In this document: positions 1-6,470 of the stretch, piece after piece | Position numbering within the stretch: position 1 is the first letter of the stretch | Layout: each line of letters begins with the position of its first letter | DNA from: an uncultured Collinsella sp. | Lineage (GTDB): Bacteria; Actinomycetota; Coriobacteriia; Coriobacteriales; Coriobacteriaceae | Direction: 5' to 3' | DNA length: 9,328 nt | Assembly (NCBI GenBank): GCA_902492185.1 | Contig: CABUKY010000068.1 | Location: 1 to 9,328, forward strand | Notes under the pieces: generated by a model | The model's database searches: none | The model's input: the letters and a program-made list of their open reading frames with translations, nothing else | What the model was told of the DNA's origin: nothing | Made by a program: the position numbers and the translations under genes

Positions 1-1176
1 GTCGTGGACGCAGCCGCCGCCAAAGGGCACGTAACGCACAAAGCGCTGCTGAACTGCGCGATCCTGGCTAAAGATATACAGAGCCAGCGGCGTCGGACGA
101 TCCGTAATAAACGTCTCGGCCTCGTCTAGGCTCTCAAACGTCAGCACCGGCAAGATGGGGCCGAAAATCTCCTCCTGCATCACGGCGTCATCGGGGGTCA
201 CGCCGTCCAAAATCGTCGGCTCAATCTTGAGCGATGACTCGCGCGCCGTGCCTCCAAACACGACCTTATCGGAATCGATCAGCCCGCGTACGCGTGCGAA
301 ATGCTTGGCGTTGACGATATGCCCGTAATCCTCGTTATCGAGCGGATGCTCGCCAAACATGCGACGAACCTCCTCCTTGATGAGGCCCAGCAGCTCATCG
401 TGCACGCGCGTATCGACCAGCAGGTAGTCGGGCGCCACGCAGGTCTGCCCCACATTGAGCCATTTACCAAAGGCGATACGCCGCGCCGCGACCTTCAAGT
501 TTGCCGTCGCATCCACGATGCAGGGACTCTTACCGCCCAGCTCAAGCGTCACGGGCGTAAGGTTTTTACTTGCGCGCTCCATGACGAGCTTGCCGACCGG
601 AACGCTACCGGTAAAGAAGACCTTGTCCCAGCACTCGTCGAGCAGCGCTTCGTTTTCGGTGCGCCCGCCCTCGACAACCGTCACCAGGCGCGGATCAAAT
701 GTCTCTTCACAGATTTGCCTGAGCACCGCGCTCGATGCCGGAGCATAGGCGCTCGGCTTGATGACCACGGTGTTACCCGCAGCGAGCGCGCCGGCGAGCG
801 GCTCAAGCGTCAGCAAAAACGGGTAGTTCCACGGAGCCATGATGAGCGCGACGCCATAGGGCACGGCTTGCGTTTTGCACACACTCACGGCGTTGGCAAG
901 GTCGCACGGACGCAGGCGTGGACGACTCCATCGAGCCACATGCGCGATCTGATGACGAATCTCGGAAAGCGAGGTGCCGATCTCGCACATATAGGCCTCG
1001 TCATGCGGCTTTCCCAAATCGGTCTTGAGCGCATGGGCAATATCGGCCTCGTGGGCCCGTACCGCATCGCGTAAACTCACGAGCGCACGACGTCGAGCAT
1101 CGACATCAAACGTGGCGTGCGTCTTAAAGTAGGCGCGCTGATCGCCGACGATGCGCGCAATTTCCTCGGTGCTCAT
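1..1176 (-). CDS. Aldehyde dehydrogenase, NAD(P)-dependent (3' end beyond window)
   Basis: Oxidises an aldehyde to its carboxylic acid with NAD(P)+; cytosolic, as no signal peptide is seen. The frame is open from the ATG at 1176 to the window edge (392 codons). Visible family motifs: MAPWNYP at residues 113-119, FTGSVPVG at 188-195 (cofactor loop), TLELGGKSP with general base Glu212, NVGQTC with catalytic Cys246, and EEIFGP at 335-340. The last residues seen, PFGGGCVHD, match the region before the C-terminal oligomerisation tail of class-3-like (YwdH/ALDH3-type) enzymes, so roughly 60-70 residues are missing. The start is well supported: TAGGAGGG lies just upstream and overlaps the stop of the alcohol dehydrogenase gene, so the two are probably translationally coupled. 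The substrate cannot be read from sequence; the neighbour suggests it takes the aldehyde made by the alcohol dehydrogenase. Confidence 0.94.
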   Translation of the reverse strand, partial: MSTEEIARIVGDQRAYFKTHATFDVDARRRALVSLRDAVRAHEADIAHALKTDLGKPHDEAYMCEIGTSLSEIRHQIAHVARWSRPRLRPCDLANAVSVCKTQAVPYGVALIMAPWNYPFLLTLEPLAGALAAGNTVVIKPSAYAPASSAVLRQICEETFDPRLVTVVEGGRTENEALLDECWDKVFFTGSVPVGKLVMERASKNLTPVTLELGGKSPCIVDATANLKVAARRIAFGKWLNVGQTCVAPDYLLVDTRVHDELLGLIKEEVRRMFGEHPLDNEDYGHIVNAKHFARVRGLIDSDKVVFGGTARESSLKIEPTILDGVTPDDAVMQEEIFGPILPVLTFESLDEAETFITDRPTPLALYIFSQDRAVQQRFVRYVPFGGGCVHD

Positions 1177-1184
1177 GGACCCTC

Positions 1185-2405
1185 CTAGTTCTCGCCCTCA
1201 AACATACCACCTGCAACGACTTCGTACATATGCTCGAGCTCCAAGCGGTCCATCAAAAGCGGAACGGGGTACAGGGGATTGGCCTCGGCATCGGCATGCG
1301 TCGCCATTTCAGGAATGTCGGAGCGGCGAATACCTGAGACATATTTGGGGATTCCCAGGGCCCCGTTCATGCGGTCGACCCAATCGATAAAGGCCTCGGC
1401 CGCAAGACCATCCTGTGCGGTAGCCGACGCAATGCCCGCCATGCGAGCGAGGTCGGCAAGCTTGGGGGCGGCGGCGTCACCATAAGCGCGAAGCATATGC
1501 GGCAGGATGATGGCGTTAGCCAAGCCGTGCGGAATCCCATAACGCCCGCCCAAGCTGTGTGCGATGGCATGAACGTATCCAACATAGGAGCGCGTAAAGG
1601 CAACACCCGCCTTATACGCCGCCGAAAGCATATTGCGGCGCGCACGCATGTTGTCGCCATGCTCATAGGCCTCGAGCAAATTGTCGTAGATGAGCTGAAC
1701 CGCCTGTCGCGCCATCTTGCGCGTATAGGGCGTGGTGCTTCGCCCGATAAAGGCCTCGACGGCATGCGTCAGGGCGTCCATGCCCGTCTGCCCCGTAATG
1801 GAGGCGGGCAGGCCGCGCGTAAGCTCGGGGTCGTGCACCGCAAGGCGCGGGATAAGCACAAAGTCGTTAATGGGGTACTTGTAGTGCGTCTCGTCATCAG
1901 TAATTACCGCTGCAAGTGTGACCTCGCTTCCCGTGCCTGCCGTGGTGGGAACGGCGATGAGCAGCGGCAGGCGACGATGAATCCGCAGCAGCCCGCGCAT
2001 CTTGTTGATGGGCTTGTTTGGCTGCGCGATGCGTGCTCCCACGCCCTTGGCACAGTCCATGGCCGAACCACCGCCAAAGCCGATAATGGCCCGGCAGTCG
2101 TTCTCGCGATACAGCGCCGCCGCTTCCTCCACGTTTGAGACCGTGGGGTTCGCACGCGTTTCGGCATAGACCGTAACGCCAATTCCCCTGGATGCGAGCG
2201 CCGTCTCGAGCGGCGCCGTGAGCCCCAGACGGGCAATGCCGGGATCCGTTACCATAAGAACCCGCTGTATCGAGCGCTTTTGAAGCACCGCGGGCATATA
2301 CTCGGCATGCTCCAGAATGCGTGGCTCGGTATAGGGCAGCACCGGCAATGCGATGCGAAAAATCGTTTGATACGTTCGGCACCAGGCGCGGCGGGCTAGA
2401 TGCAT
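1185..2405 (-). CDS. Iron-containing alcohol dehydrogenase
   Basis: Group III (Fe-ADH) alcohol dehydrogenase of 406 residues, a normal length; interconverts an alcohol and an aldehyde/ketone with NAD(P)(H) in the cytosol. N-terminal dinucleotide-binding domain with GGGSAMD at 111-117 and PTTAGTGSE at 153-161. C-terminal all-helical metal domain with the expected ligands by comparison with FucO: Asp210 and His214 in GMDALTHAVE, His279 in VHAIAH, and His293 in IPHG. All four are present, so the enzyme should be active. The ATG at 2405 has GAAGGAG about 8 bases upstream. It is the first gene of a two-gene operon with the aldehyde dehydrogenase. Candidate roles are fermentative alcohol formation or aldehyde detoxification; the exact substrate is not determinable. 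A dyad in the 5' leader may be its operator. Confidence 0.94.
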   Translation of the reverse strand: MHLARRAWCRTYQTIFRIALPVLPYTEPRILEHAEYMPAVLQKRSIQRVLMVTDPGIARLGLTAPLETALASRGIGVTVYAETRANPTVSNVEEAAALYRENDCRAIIGFGGGSAMDCAKGVGARIAQPNKPINKMRGLLRIHRRLPLLIAVPTTAGTGSEVTLAAVITDDETHYKYPINDFVLIPRLAVHDPELTRGLPASITGQTGMDALTHAVEAFIGRSTTPYTRKMARQAVQLIYDNLLEAYEHGDNMRARRNMLSAAYKAGVAFTRSYVGYVHAIAHSLGGRYGIPHGLANAIILPHMLRAYGDAAAPKLADLARMAGIASATAQDGLAAEAFIDWVDRMNGALGIPKYVSGIRRSDIPEMATHADAEANPLYPVPLLMDRLELEHMYEVVAGGMFEGEN

Positions 2406-2423
2406 AAAGGAAACTCCTTCATT

Positions 2424-2439
2424 TGTTGATTCGTCAACA
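2424..2439. promoter_or_regulatory. Candidate operator dyad upstream of the alcohol/aldehyde dehydrogenase operon
   Basis: TGTTGA-TTCG-TCAACA is a perfect inverted repeat (2424-2429 and 2434-2439) with a 4-base spacer. On the minus strand it lies between a possible -10 box (TACAAT, 2457-2452; no convincing -35 seen) and the ribosome site of the alcohol dehydrogenase, where a repressor would block transcription. A related GTTGATTGATTAAC occurs upstream on the same strand at 2502-2489. No cognate regulator is encoded in the window, so the function is inferred. Confidence 0.4.
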
Positions 2440-2539
2440 TTTGCTCGACCGATTGTACTCAGCGGTGGTCAAAGACGGCCTGCCAATCGTTAATCAATCA
2501 ACATCTTCATATCTCAAAATTGTTTTATTAAAAATCATT

Positions 2540-2577
2540 CCTAATAGGCTTCACTTTCAGTCTCATTTATGGATAAT
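2540..2577 (+). promoter_or_regulatory. Possible rubrerythrin promoter
   Basis: This is the AT-rich stretch before the rubrerythrin gene. TTCACT (2550-2555) and GATAAT (2572-2577) are spaced 16 bp and could be -35 and -10 boxes. Just upstream is the small dyad CCTA-A-TAGG (2540-2548), a possible regulator contact. The match to consensus is moderate. The rest of the 2406-2661 intergenic region shows only the dehydrogenase leader and the short rubrerythrin leader. Confidence 0.35.
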
Positions 2578-2641
2578 AGAACTCGTCAAGACGCACGTCC
2601 GGAGAGGGCCCTTATGGGACCGGGCGAGCGCACCATCGCCA

Positions 2642-2658
2642 TCGATCGAAAGGATCGA
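2642..2658 (+). promoter_or_regulatory. Small hairpin around the rubrerythrin ribosome-binding site
   Basis: TCGATC (2642-2647) and GATCGA (2653-2658) are perfectly complementary around a GAAAG loop. The ribosome site GAAAGGA (2648-2654) starts in the loop and enters the 3' arm, and the ATG follows at 2662. Such a weak stem could tune initiation, but six base pairs could also be chance. The same GAAAGGATCG ribosome site precedes pdxT (2648-2657 here, 7369-7378 there). Confidence 0.35.
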
Positions 2659-2661
2659 ATC

Positions 2662-3222
2662 ATGAAGTTTGTTTGCCCCGTTTGCGGTTATGTGGAAGAG
2701 TTCGACGGCGACCAGCTGCCCGAGGACTTCAAGTGCCCCCAGTGCGGCGTTCCCGGTTCTCGTTTCCTGAAGCAGGAGGAGGGTCAGCTCGAGTGGGCTG
2801 CCGAGCACGTCGTGGGCGTCGCCAAGATGGAGGGCGTCTCCGAGGACATCGTTGCCGACCTGCGCGCCAACTTTGAGGGCGAGTGCTCTGAGGTCGGTAT
2901 GTACCTGGCCATGGCTCGTGTCGCTCATCGCGAGGGCTATCCCGAGATCGGCCTGTACTGGGAGAAGGCTGCCCACGAGGAGGCCGAGCACGCCGCCAAG
3001 TTCGCTGAGCTCCTGGGCGAGGTCGTGACCGACTCCACCAAGAAGAACCTCGAGATGCGCGTTGAGGCCGAGAACGGCGCCACCGCCGGAAAGACTGATC
3101 TTGCCAAGCGCGCCAAGGCCGCTGGCCTCGATGCCATCCACGATACCGTGCACGAGATGGCTCGCGACGAGGCTCGTCACGGCAAGGCTTTCGCCGGCCT
3201 GCTCAAGCGCTACTTTGGCTAA
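2662..3222 (+). CDS. rbr: Reverse rubrerythrin (rubredoxin domain N-terminal, diiron domain C-terminal)
   Basis: Non-haem iron peroxidase/oxidase of 186 residues that reduces hydrogen peroxide, and in some relatives oxygen, using electrons from NADH via rubredoxin-type partners; a cytosolic oxidative-stress enzyme of anaerobes. The rubredoxin-like Fe(Cys)4 site is at the N-terminus: CPVC (Cys5, Cys8) and CPQC (Cys25, Cys28). The four-helix ferritin-like domain follows from about residue 45, with FEGECSE (Glu74), EEAEH (Glu107, His110), VEAENGA (Glu135/Glu137) and DEARH (Glu170, His173) as likely diiron ligands. The domain order is the reverse of classical rubrerythrin and matches the clostridial RevRbr group. 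The frame opens further upstream, but the ATG at 2662 is chosen because AAAGGA precedes it and the cysteine motif starts at once. Monocistronic, closed by a terminator. Confidence 0.94.
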   Translation: MKFVCPVCGYVEEFDGDQLPEDFKCPQCGVPGSRFLKQEEGQLEWAAEHVVGVAKMEGVSEDIVADLRANFEGECSEVGMYLAMARVAHREGYPEIGLYWEKAAHEEAEHAAKFAELLGEVVTDSTKKNLEMRVEAENGATAGKTDLAKRAKAAGLDAIHDTVHEMARDEARHGKAFAGLLKRYFG

Positions 3223-3257
3223 GCCAACCGCTTGAGACATAACCTCTAGCTCGATGA

Positions 3258-3287
3258 GACCCGGACCGTATTGGTTCGGGCCTTTTT
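3258..3287 (+). terminator. Rho-independent terminator of the rubrerythrin gene
   Basis: CCCGGACC (3260-3267) pairs with GGTTCGGG (3273-3280) over eight positions, one of them G-U, around a GTATT loop. Five T follow at 3283-3287. It lies 35 bp after the rubrerythrin stop and is oriented for that gene; there is no T run on the other strand. Confidence 0.87.
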
Positions 3288-3355
3288 CGTGCCTCACAAA
3301 CTTGTTAACTACCTGAAATAGGACCGCCTTCGGCATAGGTTTCTCGTCAAAAACT

Positions 3356-3474
3356 AAGTGAGTAGACTTTTTGGAACTTGCCGAGCAGACCATCCGTATT
3401 GCTTTATAAAGTCGCAGGGAAATGACTTGTTTCAAAACGGCCTGGTCGCCATCAAGCCAAAAGTCTACTCACTT
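3356..3474. repeat. 119-bp inverted-terminal-repeat element, copy 1
   Basis: Starts AAGTGAGTAGACTTTT (3356-3371) and ends with its exact reverse complement (3459-3474); flanking CT and AG extend the match to 18 bp. The centre carries the palindrome CTTTATAAAG (3408-3417), so the whole unit can fold back on itself. It has the same length as copy 2 and is about four fifths identical by eye without gaps, with GAGCAG, CGCAGG and GCCTGGTCGCC conserved. No transposase is encoded and no target duplication is obvious, so a MITE-like or other palindromic dispersed repeat is the best description. Read on the minus strand, its edge supplies the final Leu-Ser-Glu codons and TAG stop of the nuclease-like gene, and it may also act as its terminator. 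Confidence 0.88.
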
Positions 3475-4598
3475 AGAACCGCAGTCGTCCACGATCGAAC
3501 TGTTTTGTGTCTAACGGGCATCTTTCCGTCAATTACTCCCAATTTTGTCCAGTCAACGAATAGTTCAGACCGAAGTAATGTCTCAGCCCTTTGCTCATCT
3601 GAGCTTTTATCGCGATATTCAGCATCGAGCATCCTGCATACGGTCTTAACGATCGCGCGGAATCTACCCTTATCGGATATCTGTCTGTGTGTCAGGAGAA
3701 GTACATCGTAGCCCATGGCCTGAAGGGCCGTCATGCGGTCAGCGTCACGCAAGCCATCCCCTGCGCGTCCGTGCGAGGCCTTTCCCTGACATTCAATGGC
3801 CACCTGTCGCCTACCGTCCGGTGAAGAAAGAAGTAGGTCGATATATACACGGGACTTTCCCACAATCGCTCGAGCACTTGTGTTTAGCATCACTTCAACA
3901 TTAAGCTCTATGCCGCAAAAACCTTCGCCTCCCAGGGATCGCGGCAGTGCAAGTAGCAAATACGCCTCGACCTCAAAAGGCGACGCGGCACCCAATGGAA
4001 CGAGTTGCGATACCGCCATAAATCTATTGCCGTAACGCATCCCACAAACATCTGAACAAAAACGGTCAAGGTCTCCGCCCAAAACCAAAGCGTCTCGACG
4101 CCATAAATTTGAGGCGGTGCCGTCCTCGGACGGGCAGCGCGCCCAACCGAACGTTGTCGAAATCGCACCCGAATCAATTGCACGCGAAAGCTCCGTCTCA
4201 AGTAACGCCGGCAGGGCACACACCGCAAACAAGCCACACATCTCCGCCAATACCAAAAGAAGCTGAAGATCCGTCAGATGCCGTGACATGATGAATGCCG
4301 TCAGTAGAGGAGACGTAATCAAAAATCCATGCTCCGTTTCCAGCACGGATTCCCTGGGGAGCTCACCAAGAAACAGCCGCTGCCTAATGCTGGCAGGACA
4401 AGTCCGTTTGTTTCTCGTCCGAACCAATGTATGCAACGGAAAACCGAGCGCGACCGCAGCCGTCGGGTTGCGGGCGAGATCATATCGCTGCCGGTCTTCT
4501 TCCGGTCGTGGAAGCGGCGGACACAAAGCGCGGACTTGAGGAGGCAAACGCCAGTACCTAAAAGCCGATATGTCACAAAGTAGATCCTTCATAGGCAC
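3465..4598 (-). CDS. Protein with C-terminal Vsr/DUF559-like nuclease domain; function unknown
   Basis: A lone gene of up to 377 residues. The start is GTG at 4598 or, more likely, the ATG six bases on (375 residues); an in-frame stop lies just upstream and no good ribosome site is seen. Residues about 245-325 resemble the Vsr/DUF559 branch of the PD-(D/E)XK fold: VYIDLL (Asp254), a strand ending IECQGK (Glu269, Gln271, Lys273), His276, then DADRMTALQAMGYDVLLLTHRQI. Gln271 stands where a second acid is often found, so activity is uncertain. Residues about 50-125 (FPLHTLV, then HGFLITSPLLTAF and AEMCGLF) recall the AbiEi-like front part of many actinobacterial DUF559 proteins; that resemblance is weaker. 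No membrane segment or signal peptide is evident. A role in DNA processing, phage defence or a toxin-like function is inference. It is bracketed by two copies of a 119-bp repeat and its codon use is more mixed than its neighbours, suggesting acquisition. Confidence 0.62.
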   Translation of the reverse strand: MPMKDLLCDISAFRYWRLPPQVRALCPPLPRPEEDRQRYDLARNPTAAVALGFPLHTLVRTRNKRTCPASIRQRLFLGELPRESVLETEHGFLITSPLLTAFIMSRHLTDLQLLLVLAEMCGLFAVCALPALLETELSRAIDSGAISTTFGWARCPSEDGTASNLWRRDALVLGGDLDRFCSDVCGMRYGNRFMAVSQLVPLGAASPFEVEAYLLLALPRSLGGEGFCGIELNVEVMLNTSARAIVGKSRVYIDLLLSSPDGRRQVAIECQGKASHGRAGDGLRDADRMTALQAMGYDVLLLTHRQISDKGRFRAIVKTVCRMLDAEYRDKSSDEQRAETLLRSELFVDWTKLGVIDGKMPVRHKTVRSWTTAVLSE

Positions 4599-4634
4599 AG
4601 GAGAACACGAATTTCAACCCAGTCAGTCACGCAT

Positions 4635-4752
4635 TGGCGCGAACGCACCAAAAATGGCGCCGAACGGACTGCCAAGTTTTCAACAGCCCTCCCAAACTGG
4701 CCAAAAGCTTGTCGAGAGCTGGACGAAGCCCTGTTGAAAACCCCATTTTTTT
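4635..4752. repeat. Palindrome-rich spacer upstream of the nuclease-like gene
   Basis: GTTTTCAACAG (4676-4686) has a perfect inverted copy CTGTTGAAAAC (4731-4741) across a 44-base loop that itself contains AGCT/AGCT complementarity. Seven T follow at 4746-4752, giving a terminator-like outline on the plus strand, although no plus-strand gene ends here. Nearby TGGCGC is directly repeated (4635-4640, 4655-4660) and extends to the palindrome GGCGCC. It looks like a remnant of another palindromic repeat. The spacer 4599-4775 holds no convincing gene; the promoter of the nuclease-like gene must lie here but no clear boxes were identified. Confidence 0.45.
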
Positions 4753-4775
4753 CTCATGCAGAAGCTTTACGCGGC

Positions 4776-4894
4776 AAGTGAGTAGACTTTTTTGAACATT
4801 CCGAGCAGGCCGGTCTTCCTGCTTTTCAAAACCGCAGGTAGATAGCTTGTTACAAAACTGCCTGGTCGCCAAAGTGCTAAAAGTCTACTCACTT
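4776..4894. repeat. 119-bp inverted-terminal-repeat element, copy 2
   Basis: Begins AAGTGAGTAGACTTTT (4776-4791) and ends with its perfect reverse complement (4879-4894). Same length and orientation as copy 1, diverged internally without indels. The centre again tends to a hairpin: CCTGC and GCAGG flank a TTTT-C-AAAA core. Its right end provides the last Lys codon and TGA stop of pdxR on the minus strand. Read leftwards from that end, the terminus AAGTGAGTAG carries stops in two frames and the third closes shortly inside, so the element ends any gene it enters. Confidence 0.88.
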
Positions 4895-6325
4895 AGATTG
4901 CAGAGTGCCCCCCATTAGCTGCAATTCCAAGGTAGTTAGTACTTTTGGACTCAGGTCGTCATACTGGACAAGAATATGAGTTGAGTTTTCAGGGGCAGAT
5001 GCGCCATCGGCACACCAAAAACAGTCACCGATATCGATAAAAGGGATGCTCGAGCGCGTGAGGGCCCGTGCAATAGTGCTTCCGCCCGTTCCACGCTCCG
5101 CAACCACGGTACAGTAAAGGCCCGCGTCTGCATGCTCGATCGAGACCTCCCCTGCCGGAAATGCCTTCCGTACAAGCGCCATCAGGCCATCACGCGCCTC
5201 ACGAGCACGAACGCGCACGCGGTTCACATGTCGCTCGTAATCACCCGATTCCAGCAAACGAGCCAAAGCGACCTGGTCAACAGAACTCACCGACGAGGCG
5301 TAAAAACCAAGGTTGCGCCTAAACCGCTCCATTAGCTCATCGGGCAGCACCATGTACGCTAGACGCAACGCCGATGACAGGCTCTTCGAAAACGTGTTGG
5401 TGTAGATAACCGACTGGGAGGCATCGATCGACGCGAGCGCGGGAATTGGCTTGCCGGCAAGGCGAAACTCACAATCAAAGTCATCTTCGATGAGGTACCG
5501 ACCTGGTCGCTCGGCGGCCCAGCTCAGCAGCGCATAGCGACGCGCAATGCTCGTCACAAGACCGGTGGGATACTGATGGGACGGCATAAGGTGAAGGACA
5601 TCGGTCCCAGTTTTCTGCAGAGCGCTCAGGTCCACGCCGTCGTCATCCAACGGGATATGTCGTACTTGGCAGCCCATAGCCTGATAGATGCGCGTCAGGC
5701 GCAAATAGCCCGGATCCTCAACGGCATACACCTTGTCCGCGCCAAGCAGCTGAACCAACATGGTATCGAGCAGCTGGGCGCCCGCACCGATAACAATGTT
5801 GTCGGGGTCGACATTCATACCCCTCGTCCCGCGCAGATGATGAGCAATTGCGCATCGTAGCCGAACGGTGCCCTGTACCGGTGCGGGCGAAAAGATCTCG
5901 CGCTCGTCTTCGGATGCCAGCGTCGCCCGCAGTGCGCTTTGCCAAAGCCGCGCCGCCTCCAAAGCGGAAGGAGAAAGTGCGTCGAATTGCTCGACCCGCC
6001 CGCGGACATCATGCGCGCTGGGGTCCACAGAGACGGCATCTCGGTCGATGCCCTCCGAAGCCAAAGGCAAAACCGGTGCATCCGGAAGCTTGCAAGCGTA
6101 GTAGCCACGCCGCGGCTTTGAGCAAATATAGCCCTCGGCAAGTAGCTGGCTATATGCATTCTCGATAGTAATGACACTGATTCCCAGATGACTGGCAAAG
6201 GCGCGCTTAGACGGCAAATGCTCCCCCGCCACAATGCGTCCAGCTACGATATCATCTCGAATTTGCTGGTAAACATACTCATAGAGCGATGCTTCGCCGC
6301 GTTTTTCCAAATTGTAGTCAAGCAT
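4889..6325 (-). CDS. pdxR: PdxR, MocR-family regulator of PLP synthesis
   Basis: 478-residue GntR/aminotransferase fusion. Residues about 8-78 form a winged helix-turn-helix (LYEYVYQQIRDDIVAGR, LPSKRAFASHLGIS, TIENAYSQLLAEGY). Residues about 110-470 form a fold-type I aminotransferase domain used as a PLP sensor: SHQYPTG at 249-255, the cofactor Asp region EDDFDCEF at 280-287, and the Schiff-base lysine Lys314 in TNTFSKSLSS followed by Arg321. All key PLP contacts look intact. The frame opens with a TTG 33 bases earlier, but the ATG at 6325 is preferred because AGGTGG lies 8 bases before it. It diverges from pdxS, the classical PdxR arrangement, and probably activates pdxST and controls itself according to PLP level. 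The C-terminal Lys and stop are encoded inside repeat copy 2. Other MocR regulators (GabR, TauR) are alternatives, but the adjacent pdxST makes PdxR the best call. Confidence 0.9.
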   Translation of the reverse strand: MLDYNLEKRGEASLYEYVYQQIRDDIVAGRIVAGEHLPSKRAFASHLGISVITIENAYSQLLAEGYICSKPRRGYYACKLPDAPVLPLASEGIDRDAVSVDPSAHDVRGRVEQFDALSPSALEAARLWQSALRATLASEDEREIFSPAPVQGTVRLRCAIAHHLRGTRGMNVDPDNIVIGAGAQLLDTMLVQLLGADKVYAVEDPGYLRLTRIYQAMGCQVRHIPLDDDGVDLSALQKTGTDVLHLMPSHQYPTGLVTSIARRYALLSWAAERPGRYLIEDDFDCEFRLAGKPIPALASIDASQSVIYTNTFSKSLSSALRLAYMVLPDELMERFRRNLGFYASSVSSVDQVALARLLESGDYERHVNRVRVRAREARDGLMALVRKAFPAGEVSIEHADAGLYCTVVAERGTGGSTIARALTRSSIPFIDIGDCFWCADGASAPENSTHILVQYDDLSPKVLTTLELQLMGGTLQSK

Positions 6326-6470
6326 GAGTTTGCCACCTGATCTTATCGAGCTGTTCAATCTGGTATTAGTCTGACCTTATTATTATCTCGAAAACTGAGT
6401 ATTTCGCCATACCCAGCTCCCAGATAGGATGTTCCGTCAAGCAATGCACATGCCAACCAAGGGAGCAACC
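6326..6470. promoter_or_regulatory. Divergent pdxR/pdxS control region with iterated CTG-nnn-TTAT-like motif
   Basis: 145 bp separate the two start codons. Three similar plus-strand words occur: CTGATCTTATC (6337-6347), CTGGTATTAGT (6360-6370) and CTGACCTTATT (6371-6381). Their starts are 23 and 11 bp apart, i.e. about two and one helical turns, so a protein would meet them on one face. MocR regulators generally bind direct repeats, so these are candidate PdxR sites. TATTAT at 6378-6383 or 6381-6386 is a possible -10 box for pdxS, overlapping the third repeat. A defined -35 could not be assigned for either direction. Confidence 0.45.

Noticed and set aside
301..1074. 257-residue plus-strand open frame in the aldehyde dehydrogenase
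   Set aside because: The opposite strand encodes an intact aldehyde dehydrogenase with catalytic residues; this frame has no family features.
2569..2661. Upstream extension of the rubrerythrin reading frame
   Set aside because: The added residues are not rubrerythrin-like, overlap the probable promoter, and the ATG at 2662 has a good ribosome site directly before the cysteine motif.
2563..3435. 290-residue minus-strand open frame over rubrerythrin
   Set aside because: Antisense shadow of the rubrerythrin gene; it runs through the terminator and into repeat copy 1 and has no recognisable motif.
4731..4752. Plus-strand intrinsic terminator at the T run
   Set aside because: The stem has a 44-base loop, CCCCA separates it from the T run, and no plus-strand gene lies upstream, so it is reported only as a palindromic repeat.
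4627..4872. 81-residue minus-strand open frame upstream of the nuclease-like gene
   Set aside because: It runs from inside repeat copy 2 through the palindromic spacer, both non-coding in character, and shows no convincing ribosome site.
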